NCBI GenBank assembly: GCA_001584565.1
Contig: LSFY01000001.1
Coordinates: 62,001 to 126,000 of the forward strand
Origin: Alkalithermobacter thermoalcaliphilus JW-YL-7 = DSM 7308
Lineage (GTDB): Bacteria; Bacillota; Clostridia; Peptostreptococcales; Peptostreptococcaceae
Direction: 5' to 3'
Length of the DNA stretch: 64,000 nucleotides
Positions 44,669-54,088 of this stretch are shown here, one piece after another. Within the stretch, counting starts at the first letter, position 1. Each line of letters starts with the position of its first letter. The position numbers and the translations under genes are program-made. The notes below the pieces were generated by a model that searched no databases, was not told the origin of the DNA, and worked only from the letters and a program-made list of their open reading frames with translations.

Positions 44669-46495
44669 ATGTGTGGTATAGTAGGTTATATAGGAAACAA
44701 AAAGGCAACAGATGTATTAGTAGAAGGATTATCAAAGCTTGAGTACAGAGGTTATGACTCAGCAGGAGCAGCTATCAATACTGGAGAAAGTTTACAGGTA
44801 AGAAAGTTTAAAGGAAGACTTGCTGTTCTTGAAGAAAATCTAAAGAATTTTCCAGTAGAAGGGAATTTAGGGATAGGTCATACTAGATGGGCAACACACG
44901 GAGCTCCATCTGACAAAAACTCACATCCACATCTTAATATGGATGAGACTATAGCTGTAGTTCACAATGGAATAATAGAAAACTATATGGAATTAAAAGA
45001 AGAATTAATGAGTGAAGGAGTTGTATTTAAATCAGAAACAGACACAGAAGTAGTAGCTCATTTAATAGATAAATACTATAAAGGAGATTTGTTTGATGCA
45101 GTATATAAAGCTGTAGCAAAATTAAGAGGGGCATATGCTTTAGGAATTACATGCAAAGATTATCCAGATATGTTAATAGCAGTTAGAAAAGATAGCCCAC
45201 TTATAGTCGGACTTGGAGAAGGAGAAAACTTCATAGCATCAGATATTCCTGCTATATTAAAATATACAAGAGATATATATTTACTTGAAAATGGAGAAGT
45301 AGCAGTTTTAACTAGAGACGATGTAAAGGTATATAACGAAAATAAAGAAGAAGTTAAAAAAGAAGTTTACCATGTAACATGGGATGTTGAAGCCGCTTCT
45401 AAAGGTGGATATGACCACTTTATGATAAAAGAGATAAATGAGCAGCCAAATGGAGTAAAAGAAACATTAGTTAGAAGGCTTGATGAAAACAGAAATATAA
45501 AACTAGATAATATAAACCTTACAAAAGAAGATTTAGATAAAATAAATAAGGTATATATAGTTGCCTGTGGAACAGCTTATCACGCAGGGCTTGTTGGAAG
45601 ATACGCTATAGAAAAGTTTGCTAAGATACCAGTAGAAACAGATGTAGCATCTGAATTTAGATATAGAGATCCGTTTGTTGATGAAAATACACTACTGATA
45701 GTTGTAAGTCAATCTGGAGAAACTGCAGATACACTAGCAGCACTTAGAGAAGCTAAGTCTAAGGGAGCAAGAATACTTGCAATAACTAATGTTGTAGGAT
45801 CTTCTATATCAAGAGAAGCTGATGATGTATTCTATACTTGGGCAGGACCAGAAATAGCAGTTGCATCTACAAAGGCTTATACAACACAATTAGTTTCTTT
45901 ATATATGATAGCTCTTGATATGGCTATGAAAAAAGGAACAATAACACAAGAGTTTTATAACCAAGTTATAAATGACTTAGAAAATATACCAAGCAAAATA
46001 GAAGAAATACTAAATAACTCTGATGAAATAGAAAAAATAGCAGAGGAAATAAAAGAAGCAAAAAATGCTTTCTATATAGGTAGAGGACTTGACTACTATG
46101 TTGCTATGGAAGGAGCTCTTAAAATAAAAGAAATTTCTTACATGCATGCAGAAGCATTTGCAGCAGGAGAGTTAAAGCATGGAACAATAGCTTTAATAGA
46201 AGAAAATATTCCTGTAGTTGCAATAGCAAGTCAAGGTAGCTTATTTGAAAAAATGGTTTCAAATATGGAAGAAGTAAAAGCTAGAGGAGCTTATGTTATA
46301 GCAGTTGCTCAAGAAGGAAACAAAGAAGTAGAAAAAGCTGCAGATAGAGTAATCTATATACCAAAAGTTAATGATATATTAGCAAGTATATTAACAGTAA
46401 TACCACTTCAACTTCTTTCTTACTATGTATCTGTAAAAAGAGGATGCGATGTAGATAAGCCAAGAAACTTAGCAAAATCAGTAACAGTTGAATAG
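44669..46495 (+). CDS. glmS: Glutamine-fructose-6-phosphate aminotransferase
   Basis: First committed step to UDP-GlcNAc: fructose-6-phosphate plus glutamine to glucosamine-6-phosphate. The 608 residues begin MCGIVGYIG, so Cys1 of the mature enzyme is the glutaminase nucleophile. The N-terminal amidotransferase domain shows HTRWATHG and HNGIIEN. The two SIS isomerase domains follow with VACGTAYHAG and SQSGETADT, and the protein ends CDVDKPRNLAKSVTVE. Regulation is by the upstream ribozyme. Confidence 0.98.
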   Translation: MCGIVGYIGNKKATDVLVEGLSKLEYRGYDSAGAAINTGESLQVRKFKGRLAVLEENLKNFPVEGNLGIGHTRWATHGAPSDKNSHPHLNMDETIAVVHNGIIENYMELKEELMSEGVVFKSETDTEVVAHLIDKYYKGDLFDAVYKAVAKLRGAYALGITCKDYPDMLIAVRKDSPLIVGLGEGENFIASDIPAILKYTRDIYLLENGEVAVLTRDDVKVYNENKEEVKKEVYHVTWDVEAASKGGYDHFMIKEINEQPNGVKETLVRRLDENRNIKLDNINLTKEDLDKINKVYIVACGTAYHAGLVGRYAIEKFAKIPVETDVASEFRYRDPFVDENTLLIVVSQSGETADTLAALREAKSKGARILAITNVVGSSISREADDVFYTWAGPEIAVASTKAYTTQLVSLYMIALDMAMKKGTITQEFYNQVINDLENIPSKIEEILNNSDEIEKIAEEIKEAKNAFYIGRGLDYYVAMEGALKIKEISYMHAEAFAAGELKHGTIALIEENIPVVAIASQGSLFEKMVSNMEEVKARGAYVIAVAQEGNKEVEKAADRVIYIPKVNDILASILTVIPLQLLSYYVSVKRGCDVDKPRNLAKSVTVE

Positions 46496-46565
46496 ATTTT
46501 AGGATCAGTAGTTATTTATGATACAACTAAGAAAGTTATTGAAAAATAACAATATCTCATAAACA

Positions 46566-46609
46566 CAAAAAAGTACGACTATATCATTTGATATAATCGT
46601 ACTTTTTTT
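46566..46609. terminator. Bidirectional terminator between glmS and the ABC operon
   Basis: An 18-bp stem with one mismatch (AAAAGTACGA.../...TCGTACTTTT), with A-rich and T-rich flanks. It can serve glmS on the plus strand and the convergent ABC operon on the minus strand. Confidence 0.85.
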
Positions 46610-48208
46610 CTAACTTATATTCATAAAGTCTTTAGTATAGTGATTATAAAGAATATATCTAGTAGCAATGTAGAGCATAAAGAATATTACGCTAAATATT
46701 AAAACAATAGCACTTTCGCTAAAGCCTACCATAATCTTATAAATAAAATAATATACAAAACCTATAACAATTCTAACACTCAAAGATAAAAACACATTAA
46801 GGTTGTTTTTAACTGCTGCAGTTGGATTACTCCAGTTAAGCAGCGGTCTTTTTATGTTTATAATCATGTCAATAGTAGAGAAAAATAAAGTTGAACAAAT
46901 ACAAAATACTAAAGATAAAGTAAGCACCTTTAAAGATATTGGTAAATAAATTCCTCCTAAAAGTGAAAGAACTAATGAACAAGCAAGTGATAAGACTATA
47001 CTTGAATAAACTCTATATTTTATATTATCTTTTGCAGAGATAGGTAAAATCATTGTTTCCCAAAAGGCCTTACCTTCTCTGGTAATTGCTGTAGCAGAAA
47101 GGCCACCTACAATAGCAGGAGCTGTAATTGTTAGAGAATATATATATATAATGTATGGTTTAATTTCAGGTGAATTAAATATATCTGTTGTAATTTCTCC
47201 TGTAAAAAACAAAACTATAAACATAATAACAGGAAGCATCATTGTAAGCACTGTATTTAAAAGAAATATAGGATTAGAAAAGATTATTAGTATATGTCTT
47301 TTAACCATCTGGTATGATTTACTTTTCTTTTTATAATATACTTTTCCTCTTTGAACTAATGAACTACTTTCTTGATTAAATATAAGTAAAGCTTTTTTAT
47401 AAAGTAAACTAGAAATAAAGTAAAATACAAACCCAAAAACTATATTTAACAAAATAAAGTATAAAGCATTAATAAATGAGCCTTGAACCATCTTAGTTAA
47501 CCATATACTAGGAGGGAATCTCCTTCCTATAAGGTATAAAAGCCCATCCTCCTTAAGTAAAAAACTAGAAAAATTTTCAGGATCCATTTGAACCTTAGCT
47601 AAATATATTTGAACATATATTATAGTAACGATTAAAACTATATTACCTATAAGAACTAAAAAATTTCTTTTATCAGTTTTTGCTAAGAAAGACATAAATG
47701 GAAGTACAATTATTATAGATAAAAGTAAAGGAACTATAGGTAAAAGTAATAAAGCTATTATGCAAGCTAAGAGTGTATATAGATCAAATCCTGATTTAAA
47801 TATATAAACTATGCAAGATGATCCAAATAATAATAGTCCCATGCCAAACAAATAAATGTAGATAGCACTCAATTTTGCAAATATAATATTACTAGCTTTT
47901 ATAGGAAGTGTAGTTAAAAACTTTAAGTCTTTTGAATAAAAAAATGATGAAATAACAAATGGAATGCTAGAAAAAAACATAATCATAACACTACCTATAT
48001 AGACATAAGTAATTGTAAGCTGTTTGTATCCTATCATCGAGAAATTATCATATATCTTTAATACAAATTGAATAACAGGCATAACTACAACTAGTGGTAT
48101 CAAAAGAGAAATAATCTTTAAATACTTATTCCTTGCATTGATCTGCTGAGTATATTTAGCAAAAAAATCTATTAATTGAATTTTAGTTAAAGATATAATC
48201 TTATTCAT
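46610..48208 (-). CDS. ABC transporter permease
   Basis: Large integral membrane protein of 532 residues with at least ten hydrophobic segments, built like the ABC-2 exporter permeases of the type paired with YtrB-like ATPases. The start (MNKIISLTKIQL) overlaps the ATPase gene by 8 bases, so the pair is translationally coupled. Substrate is unknown. The GntR regulator and DUF1648 protein in the same operon point to a wall-stress or antimicrobial-peptide response unit, by analogy to the ytr operon of Bacillus. Confidence 0.82.
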   Translation of the reverse strand: MNKIISLTKIQLIDFFAKYTQQINARNKYLKIISLLIPLVVVMPVIQFVLKIYDNFSMIGYKQLTITYVYIGSVMIMFFSSIPFVISSFFYSKDLKFLTTLPIKASNIIFAKLSAIYIYLFGMGLLLFGSSCIVYIFKSGFDLYTLLACIIALLLLPIVPLLLSIIIVLPFMSFLAKTDKRNFLVLIGNIVLIVTIIYVQIYLAKVQMDPENFSSFLLKEDGLLYLIGRRFPPSIWLTKMVQGSFINALYFILLNIVFGFVFYFISSLLYKKALLIFNQESSSLVQRGKVYYKKKSKSYQMVKRHILIIFSNPIFLLNTVLTMMLPVIMFIVLFFTGEITTDIFNSPEIKPYIIYIYSLTITAPAIVGGLSATAITREGKAFWETMILPISAKDNIKYRVYSSIVLSLACSLVLSLLGGIYLPISLKVLTLSLVFCICSTLFFSTIDMIINIKRPLLNWSNPTAAVKNNLNVFLSLSVRIVIGFVYYFIYKIMVGFSESAIVLIFSVIFFMLYIATRYILYNHYTKDFMNIS

Positions 48209-48920
48209 CTTTAGTCATCTCCAAGAAAATTTCTTCTAATGTTGAATTAGATTTACTTTTTATATTCTCAGCAGTATCATAAGCTATTAGCCTTCCCTTA
48301 TGGATTATAGCTACCTTATCACAAAGATTTTCAACAACTTCTAATAAGTGAGATGAGAAAAATACAGTACCGCCATTTTTACAATGATCTTTCATTAGGT
48401 CTTTCAAAATCTTAGCTGAATGAGGGTCAAGGCCAACTAAAGGTTCATCTAATATAAATAACTTAGGGTTTGGAAGTAAAGCTCCGGATATTAACAGTTT
48501 TTGTCTCATACCATGAGAATACGAGTTAATAGTTTTTGTGAGAGCATCGTAAATTTGAAATGTCTTAGTGAACTTTTCAATTCTTTTTTTTCTATCATTT
48601 ATTGAAACATCATACATATCTGCAATAAAGTTAAGATAATCTATACCCTTGATGCTATCAAAAATAGTAGGATGATCTGGAACAAAAGTAAAGTTTTTCT
48701 TTGCTTCAACAGGATCTTTAGTAATATCTAATCCATTTATTGATATCTTTCCGCTATCAGGAGATATCATTCCAGTTATCATTTTTATAGTAGTTGTCTT
48801 ACCTGCACCATTTGGACCAATAAATCCAACAATTTCTCCTTTGTTTATTTCTAAAGAAATATTATCTACTGCTTTTTTAGACTTATCATAGCTTTTTGAT
48901 ACGTTATTTAAAATAAGCAA
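48201..48920 (-). CDS. ABC transporter ATP-binding protein
   Basis: ATPase partner of the permease. The domain shows Walker A GPNGAGKTT, the signature YSHGMRQK (a variant with SHG in place of SGG), Walker B LFILDEPLVGLD and the switch His in SSH. The GTG at 48929 lies within the AAGGGGTG ribosome-binding site, so the TTG at 48920 is the likelier start (239 residues). The SHGMRQ signature is common in YtrB/YxlF-type exporters. Confidence 0.88.
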   Translation of the reverse strand: MLILNNVSKSYDKSKKAVDNISLEINKGEIVGFIGPNGAGKTTTIKMITGMISPDSGKISINGLDITKDPVEAKKNFTFVPDHPTIFDSIKGIDYLNFIADMYDVSINDRKKRIEKFTKTFQIYDALTKTINSYSHGMRQKLLISGALLPNPKLFILDEPLVGLDPHSAKILKDLMKDHCKNGGTVFFSSHLLEVVENLCDKVAIIHKGRLIAYDTAENIKSKSNSTLEEIFLEMTKDE

Positions 48921-48936
48921 AATATTCACCCCTTAT

Positions 48937-50049
48937 CTAAGTATTAAAAACAAGTACTATAGATACTATAAGTATAATTATAGTAGCAATGCCAAGAACT
49001 ATTCTTACAGGATGTGCAAAGTTTACAGTCCACCCAATTCCAAAACGCTTTTCTATCCATAAGCTAGGATCATCAGGATTGTAATAAAATAGACCCCATT
49101 TCCAATAGTCATCGTCATCTTTATGAATTAATTTTTCATTCTCAATTTCATTACTATCTACATTAACTCTACTTCCACTTTGACCAGTTATTAAAGAAAA
49201 AACAGTTAAGACTACTAGAGGAAATACAATGGATAAAATATTTATAATAATATTAAAAGTATGAGAAAAATTTATAACTCCTAAAATACAAAGCTGAATA
49301 TATAAAAAGTGTGTTATGATCCAAATAGAAGTAAGTATAGTAAACAGTCCCCAACGCCTACTAGCTATTAAATTTTGTTTTTCTGATGTCTTTGGCTTTG
49401 CAGGATCAATTGTCATCTTAGATTTACTTATCATAACAGAAATAAAATAAAACATAATGAGCATACCTAATTGTGTCATAGGAACTGAAAACACTGTAAC
49501 AAAGCTTTTAGCTTTATAAGTAGTTATTGCTCCCTTAAAGTCAAAGTGAGTAGGTATTTGATCTGGGAGATTAGGATATAAAATAGCACTAATCACCCAA
49601 GTAAACAAAACTATGACAGCGGGTATTATGTGATATTTCATAGAAATTTTTCTTTTAGGAGAATTACTATTAGTACTTACAATTACAACTTGTTTTTTAT
49701 CAATAATCCAGCCCTCAGTTTTTTTAAGATTCTTAACTTTAAGATGTATATAAATATAGTTAGCTGTAAGAACTAGTATAAATGCAAAAACGCTGACATT
49801 GAAAGCATTGGGAATTTCATATATAAACCCTACAGTATAAAAAATTAGCATAACTAGTGTTAAAGATATACTATAGTTTCTCATATAAATTTTTTTAAGT
49901 CTTTTAACCTTTTCATCACTAGATATATTCTGAGGCACATTGACTCCGAAAAGTAAAGTTTTTTTACTGTAATATGGCATTAATATACCAAATACCAAAA
50001 GTGGAAGATATATAGTAAAAAAATTTATAAAAAGCACAAACGAAAGCAC
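48937..50049 (-). CDS. DUF1648/DUF5808 membrane protein
   Basis: 370-residue membrane protein starting with GTG directly after the gntR stop. Several hydrophobic segments are visible. A DUF1648 segment lies at about 155-180 (ILYPNLPDQIPTHFDF, typical NLP..IP.HF motif). Near the C-terminus YWKWGLFYYNPDDPSLWIEKR (shortened) is the DUF5808 type. SdpI-like immunity proteins carry similar DUF1648 domains. Function in this operon is unknown. Confidence 0.8.
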   Translation of the reverse strand: MLSFVLFINFFTIYLPLLVFGILMPYYSKKTLLFGVNVPQNISSDEKVKRLKKIYMRNYSISLTLVMLIFYTVGFIYEIPNAFNVSVFAFILVLTANYIYIHLKVKNLKKTEGWIIDKKQVVIVSTNSNSPKRKISMKYHIIPAVIVLFTWVISAILYPNLPDQIPTHFDFKGAITTYKAKSFVTVFSVPMTQLGMLIMFYFISVMISKSKMTIDPAKPKTSEKQNLIASRRWGLFTILTSIWIITHFLYIQLCILGVINFSHTFNIIINILSIVFPLVVLTVFSLITGQSGSRVNVDSNEIENEKLIHKDDDDYWKWGLFYYNPDDPSLWIEKRFGIGWTVNFAHPVRIVLGIATIIILIVSIVLVFNT

Positions 50050-50442
50050 CTACTCACTCCCTTTCTTAGCAAATTTTGAAAATTTCTCATTTATAATTTC
50101 TATGAATTTTTCTTTAGATATTCCTCTTAAATATGCTTGGGCTGCAATAACTTCAAGAGTTGATTCTAGTGATTCTATATAATCTTGAGTGATATTAATA
50201 CTAAGTTCAGGATTTATCATAACTCCTTGTCTACGATGAATTACAACCCATCCTTCTTGTTTAAGTTGTGTATATACCTTATTAATAGTGTGAAAATTAA
50301 CTCCAATATCAGCAGCTAACTGTCTTACAGAAGGAAGACTTTCCCCAGGAGACAACTGACCAGTAGCAATTCCTTTGATTATTTGATTTTTTATTTGCTG
50401 ATATATAGGAATTTCAGATTCAAAATCTATACTCAGTAGCAT
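50050..50442 (-). CDS. GntR-family transcriptional regulator, YtrA subfamily
   Basis: 130-residue repressor with an N-terminal winged helix-turn-helix (IPIYQQIKNQIIKGIATGQL, SVRQLAADIGVNFHTINKVY) and a short C-terminal dimerisation helix, the build of YtrA regulators. The ATG at 50442 follows AAAGGAGGT; a longer open frame upstream is not preferred. It is the first gene of its own operon. A palindrome at 50465-50483 overlapping the promoter is a likely operator. Confidence 0.9.
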   Translation of the reverse strand: MLLSIDFESEIPIYQQIKNQIIKGIATGQLSPGESLPSVRQLAADIGVNFHTINKVYTQLKQEGWVVIHRRQGVMINPELSINITQDYIESLESTLEVIAAQAYLRGISKEKFIEIINEKFSKFAKKGSE

Positions 50443-50464
50443 TTTTACCTCCTTTACACTAGTT

Positions 50465-50504
50465 GTTATATATATTATATAACAGAAGCGATGGAAAGTT
50501 GCAA
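50465..50504 (-). promoter_or_regulatory. Promoter and operator of the gntR-ABC operon
   Basis: Minus-strand promoter TTGCAA (50499-50504), 17 bases, TATATA (50476-50481). A perfect 8-3-8 inverted repeat GTTATATA-TAT-TATATAAC (50465-50483) overlaps the -10, fitting autorepression by the GntR protein. Confidence 0.55.
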
Positions 50505-50538
50505 TATAAATTATAAATTCAATACACAAATGATAGGT

Positions 50539-50566
50539 TTGTATAGTTATGTTCACATGATATAAT
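50539..50566 (+). promoter_or_regulatory. Promoter of lemA
   Basis: TTGTAT, 16 bases, TATAAT with an extended TG, 36 bases before the lemA ATG and divergent from the gntR operon. Confidence 0.7.
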
Positions 50567-50601
50567 AGTCATAAATATATTAAGAAGGAGGAGGTAAGAT
50601 T

Positions 50602-51156
50602 ATGAATAAAATATTAATAGCAATAGCTTTAGTTATAGGATTTATAGCTATGTCTTTAATAGGAACATACAATGGATTAGTATCTAAAGCAGAAGAAGTA
50701 GATAGTCAGTGGGCAAATGTTGAAAGTAAACTACAAAGAAGATATGACCTTATACCAAATCTAGTAGAAGCAGTTAAAGGGTCTATGAAACAAGAACAAG
50801 AAATATTTGGTCAAATAGCTGAAGCAAGAGCTAAAATGGCAGGAGCACAAACTACAGAAGAGAAAGTTTTAGCATCTAACCAATTAGAAGGAGCTTTAGG
50901 AAGATTACTTGTAGTTATGGAAAATTATCCAGAACTTAAATCGAATCAAAATGTATCAAAACTTATGGATGAGCTTTCAGGAACTGAAAATAGAATATCG
51001 GTTGAAAGAGATAGATACAATGCAGTAGTTAGAGATTACAACAAGAAGATAAGGAGCTTTCCAACTAACCTAATGGCAAAGGCTATGGGGTTTGAAACTA
51101 GAAACTATTTTGAAGCATCAAAAGATGCTCAAGCTGCTCCAAAAGTTAAGTTTTAA
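50602..51156 (+). CDS. lemA: LemA family protein
   Basis: 184-residue LemA protein with one N-terminal membrane segment (about 3-20, ILIAIALVIGFIAMSLIG) and a helical body containing SQWANVESKLQRRYDLIPNLVEAVKG, the family hallmark. It is followed after 14 bases by a TPM-domain gene, a very common pairing. Molecular function of LemA is unclear. An AAGGAGGAGG site precedes the ATG. Confidence 0.93.
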   Translation: MNKILIAIALVIGFIAMSLIGTYNGLVSKAEEVDSQWANVESKLQRRYDLIPNLVEAVKGSMKQEQEIFGQIAEARAKMAGAQTTEEKVLASNQLEGALGRLLVVMENYPELKSNQNVSKLMDELSGTENRISVERDRYNAVVRDYNKKIRSFPTNLMAKAMGFETRNYFEASKDAQAAPKVKF

Positions 51157-51170
51157 AAGGCGGGATAAAA

Positions 51171-51938
51171 TTGAGAAAAAATAAATTATTTATAATAGCT
51201 ACTGTATGTTTAATAGTGCTTTTAAATATCATAACAGTATTTAGTATAAATTTACCTAATCAAACAAATGAATTTTATGTAGCAGATTTTGCAAATATTT
51301 TATCCCAAGATACAAAAAAATTTATAATAAATACAAACTTAAATTACGAAAAGACAAAAGAAATGCCACAAATAGTAGTAGTTACAGTAAAAAGCCTAGA
51401 AGGGCATGATACTTTAGACTATTCTGTAAAATTATTTGAAAAGTGGAAAATAGGAAATAAAAAGTACGATAATGGAATTTTAGTACTCCTTGCTCCTAAT
51501 GAAAGAAAGATAAGAGTAGAAGTAGGATATGGTCTAGAAGGAGCATTACCTGATGGTAAGGTAGGAGAAATACTAGACTATGCAAAAGGTGATTTATCAA
51601 ATGCTAATTACGATGAAGGAATAAGAAAGATATTTTATCTACTAGCACAGAATGTAAACAAAGAATATGGATATGAAGATAGCAACATATTTGAAAAATA
51701 TAACAATATATATAGTATAAATACATCACAAAATGATGATATAGGGTTAATTCCTAAAATAATAATAGTATTTTTTGTGTTTTTTATATTCTGGGCAGAT
51801 CATAGATTTGCTCAGGGATTTTTTACAGGAATGATCTTAAGGTCTTTTTTAAGAGGAGGACATTATAAAGGAGGACCTGGAGGATCTTCAGGAAAAGGTG
51901 GAAGCTCAGGTGGTGGAGGAGCAGGTAGAGATTTTTAA
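51171..51938 (+). CDS. TPM-domain (YgcG-like) membrane protein
   Basis: 255-residue protein, TTG start after AAGGCGGG. An N-terminal membrane or signal segment (about 5-23) is followed by a TPM_phosphatase domain: NEFYVADFANILS, PQIVVVTVKSLEG, GILVLLAPNERKIRVEVGYGLEGALPD (in pieces). A C-terminal membrane segment and a Gly/Ser-rich tail ending GAGRDF complete the usual YgcG layout. Function is poorly known; partner of LemA by operon. Confidence 0.9.
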   Translation: MRKNKLFIIATVCLIVLLNIITVFSINLPNQTNEFYVADFANILSQDTKKFIINTNLNYEKTKEMPQIVVVTVKSLEGHDTLDYSVKLFEKWKIGNKKYDNGILVLLAPNERKIRVEVGYGLEGALPDGKVGEILDYAKGDLSNANYDEGIRKIFYLLAQNVNKEYGYEDSNIFEKYNNIYSINTSQNDDIGLIPKIIIVFFVFFIFWADHRFAQGFFTGMILRSFLRGGHYKGGPGGSSGKGGSSGGGGAGRDF

Positions 51939-51963
51939 AATTTAATATAAAAACTAAAGGTAT

Positions 51964-52027
51964 AACCCCTGTCTAAATTGTTAATAATGAAAATATCAAA
52001 ATAAAATTTAGATGGGGGTATTTTTTT
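51964..52027 (+). terminator. Terminator-like hairpin abutting the ywmB start codon
   Basis: A 16-bp stem with two wobble pairs (51964-51979 with 52005-52020) is followed by exactly seven T, and the ywmB ATG is the next base. It may end lemA-TPM transcription, but its 3' arm also contains the GGGGG that serves ywmB as ribosome-binding site. The 25-base loop includes a possible promoter, TTGTTA (51978) and TAAAAT (52002). Confidence 0.65.
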
Positions 52028-52762
52028 ATGAAAAGATTATTTTGTTTTGCAATTATTTTAGTATTATTTGTAAGTATATTAAGTATATCTCAGGCACAAG
52101 GAGAAAATGGTTATGAAGAGATTTTAAATGTTTTTGAAAAGACTAATTCTAATTTTGAAGGATACTATATAAATGGACATGTAGAAATAAGTGATAGATT
52201 TTTAGAGTTTAAGGAAATGGAAGAGATAATAGACTCTCTAAACAGTATATACGGAATAAGAAAAAGTGATTTAAATTATACAAAATCTGAAGAAAATGGA
52301 TTTAGACAAATGTATACATATACACAAAATGAAAATTTAGAAAATGTATCAGTTATAGTACAAAGCCAACTAAGTGAAAATGTGGAAGAGACACATATTA
52401 TTATTGACATTCAGTCAAATCAAGTGTATAAAAGTATAGTGAGTAATTATGAAAAAGTTAGGGATATTTTATCCAAATATTCTGAAAAGGTAGATATATA
52501 TACTTGTTTAATTGGATCTTATGAAGGAAATGTAGATTATATAAATAAAGCTAATTATGTACTAAAAAAACTTGGAGCAGAAAAAGTAGAAGAAATAATA
52601 GATGATAGATTTATATCTTTAACTGGTTATACAAAAAATATAAAAGAGTATATATCATTTGCTAAAAGAAAAGTAAATGTAAATGTATCAGTTAGATACA
52701 GTGAATATGATAACAAGACGTATATTTATATAGGAACACCACTTATAGTATTAGAATATTAA
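52028..52762 (+). CDS. ywmB: YwmB-like (TATA-box-like fold) secreted protein
   Basis: 244-residue protein with a signal peptide (about 1-23, ending SQAQG) and a mostly mixed alpha/beta body; no enzymatic motif is evident. Called YwmB from its place directly before murA-spoIID, as in Bacillus, from the length, and from weak sequence resemblance recalled from memory. Function is unknown. Its start codon directly follows a terminator-like hairpin. Confidence 0.65.
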   Translation: MKRLFCFAIILVLFVSILSISQAQGENGYEEILNVFEKTNSNFEGYYINGHVEISDRFLEFKEMEEIIDSLNSIYGIRKSDLNYTKSEENGFRQMYTYTQNENLENVSVIVQSQLSENVEETHIIIDIQSNQVYKSIVSNYEKVRDILSKYSEKVDIYTCLIGSYEGNVDYINKANYVLKKLGAEKVEEIIDDRFISLTGYTKNIKEYISFAKRKVNVNVSVRYSEYDNKTYIYIGTPLIVLEY

Positions 52763-52778
52763 GAAAGGGATGAAAAAA

Positions 52779-54032
52779 ATGGCTAATATAATAGTAAGAA
52801 AAAGCGGACCTTTAAAAGGAAGAGTTAGAATAAATGGGGCTAAAAATGCAGTACTTCCTATAATAGCAGCTACACTTTTAGCTGAAGGAAAATCAGTTAT
52901 ACAGGGAGTGCCTAATTTAAGAGATGTTCATGTTATATCAGATCTACTAAGGCATCTAGGAGCATATGTTAAGTATGAAAATGATACATTAACTGTTGAT
53001 GCTAGTAATATAGTAAATTTTGAAGCACCTTATGATTTAGTTAGAAAAATGAGAGCTTCATTCTTAGTTATGGGGCCACTTCTTGCAAGGTTTAAAATAT
53101 CAAAAATATCTATGCCAGGAGGTTGTGCTATAGGGACAAGACCTATAGACTTACATTTAAAAGGTTTTAGAGCATTAGGATGCGATGTTGACATAGACCA
53201 TGGATTTGTTGAAGCAAGATGCGAAACTTTGGTTGGAACTAAAATATATCTAGATTTTCCATCTGTTGGAGCAACTGAAAATATCATGATGGCAGCTGTT
53301 TTAGCTAAGGGAACAACAATAATAGAAAATGCTGCAGAAGAACCAGAAATAGTTGACCTTGCTAACTTCTTAAACAAGATGGGTGCTAATGTAAAAGGAG
53401 CAGGAACAAATACTATAAAGATAGTAGGTGTAGACAAACTTCATGGAGCAAACCACACCGTAATACCTGACAGAATAGAGGCAGGAACATATATGGTTGC
53501 TGCAGCTATAACAAAGGGAGATATACTAGTAGAAAATGTTTTACTTGATCACTTAAAGCCTGTAATTGCAAAACTAAGAGAAGTAGGTTGCCAAATATAT
53601 GAAATGGAAAATGCAGTTAGAGTAATAGGTCCAAAAGAAATCAAAGCTGTAGATATAAAAACGCTTCCTCATCCAGGATTTCCTACAGATATGCAGGCTC
53701 AATTTATGGCACTTTTAACGATAGCAAATGGAACATCTGTTGTAATAGAGACTGTGTTTGAAAATAGATTTATGCATGTTCAAGAGTTAAATAGAATGGG
53801 AGCATCTATAACTATAGAAGGAAGAAGTGCAGTAGTTAAGGGATGTAAAAACCTTCAAGGTGCTAAGGTAAATGCCACAGACCTAAGAGCAGGAGCAGCA
53901 CTTATACTTGCAGGTCTTGTAGCTGAAGGAGAAACTATAATAGGACAAACTTATCACATAGATAGAGGATATGTAAACATAGAAGAAAACTTTAGATCAT
54001 TAGGAGCTAATATAGAAAGAATACATGAATAA
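52779..54032 (+). CDS. murA: UDP-N-acetylglucosamine 1-carboxyvinyltransferase
   Basis: First committed step of peptidoglycan synthesis, adding enolpyruvate from PEP to UDP-GlcNAc. The ATG at 52779 is 9 bases after AAAGGG; the ATG at 52770 lies too close. The 417 residues contain RINGAKNA (17-24), the catalytic Cys116 in [12 protein letters not shown], and [12 protein letters not shown]. The Cys implies the fosfomycin-sensitive form. It is one of the two MurA types of Gram-positives, here the one linked to spoIID. Confidence 0.97.
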   Translation: MANIIVRKSGPLKGRVRINGAKNAVLPIIAATLLAEGKSVIQGVPNLRDVHVISDLLRHLGAYVKYENDTLTVDASNIVNFEAPYDLVRKMRASFLVMGPLLARFKISKISMPGGCAIGTRPIDLHLKGFRALGCDVDIDHGFVEARCETLVGTKIYLDFPSVGATENIMMAAVLAKGTTIIENAAEEPEIVDLANFLNKMGANVKGAGTNTIKIVGVDKLHGANHTVIPDRIEAGTYMVAAAITKGDILVENVLLDHLKPVIAKLREVGCQIYEMENAVRVIGPKEIKAVDIKTLPHPGFPTDMQAQFMALLTIANGTSVVIETVFENRFMHVQELNRMGASITIEGRSAVVKGCKNLQGAKVNATDLRAGAALILAGLVAEGETIIGQTYHIDRGYVNIEENFRSLGANIERIHE

Positions 54033-54088
54033 ATTAAAGGGTATTTTCATAGACTTTAGTTAAGTGAAACTATCAGAGGAGGAGGTCT

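Noticed and set aside
50443-50556. N-terminal extension of the GntR regulator to 50556
   Set aside because: It would run through the promoter and palindrome; the ATG at 50442 has a strong AAAGGAGGT and a normal family N-terminus.
53030-53437. 135-codon minus-strand frame within murA
   Set aside because: Shadow of the murA coding sequence; no ribosome-binding site or recognisable domain.
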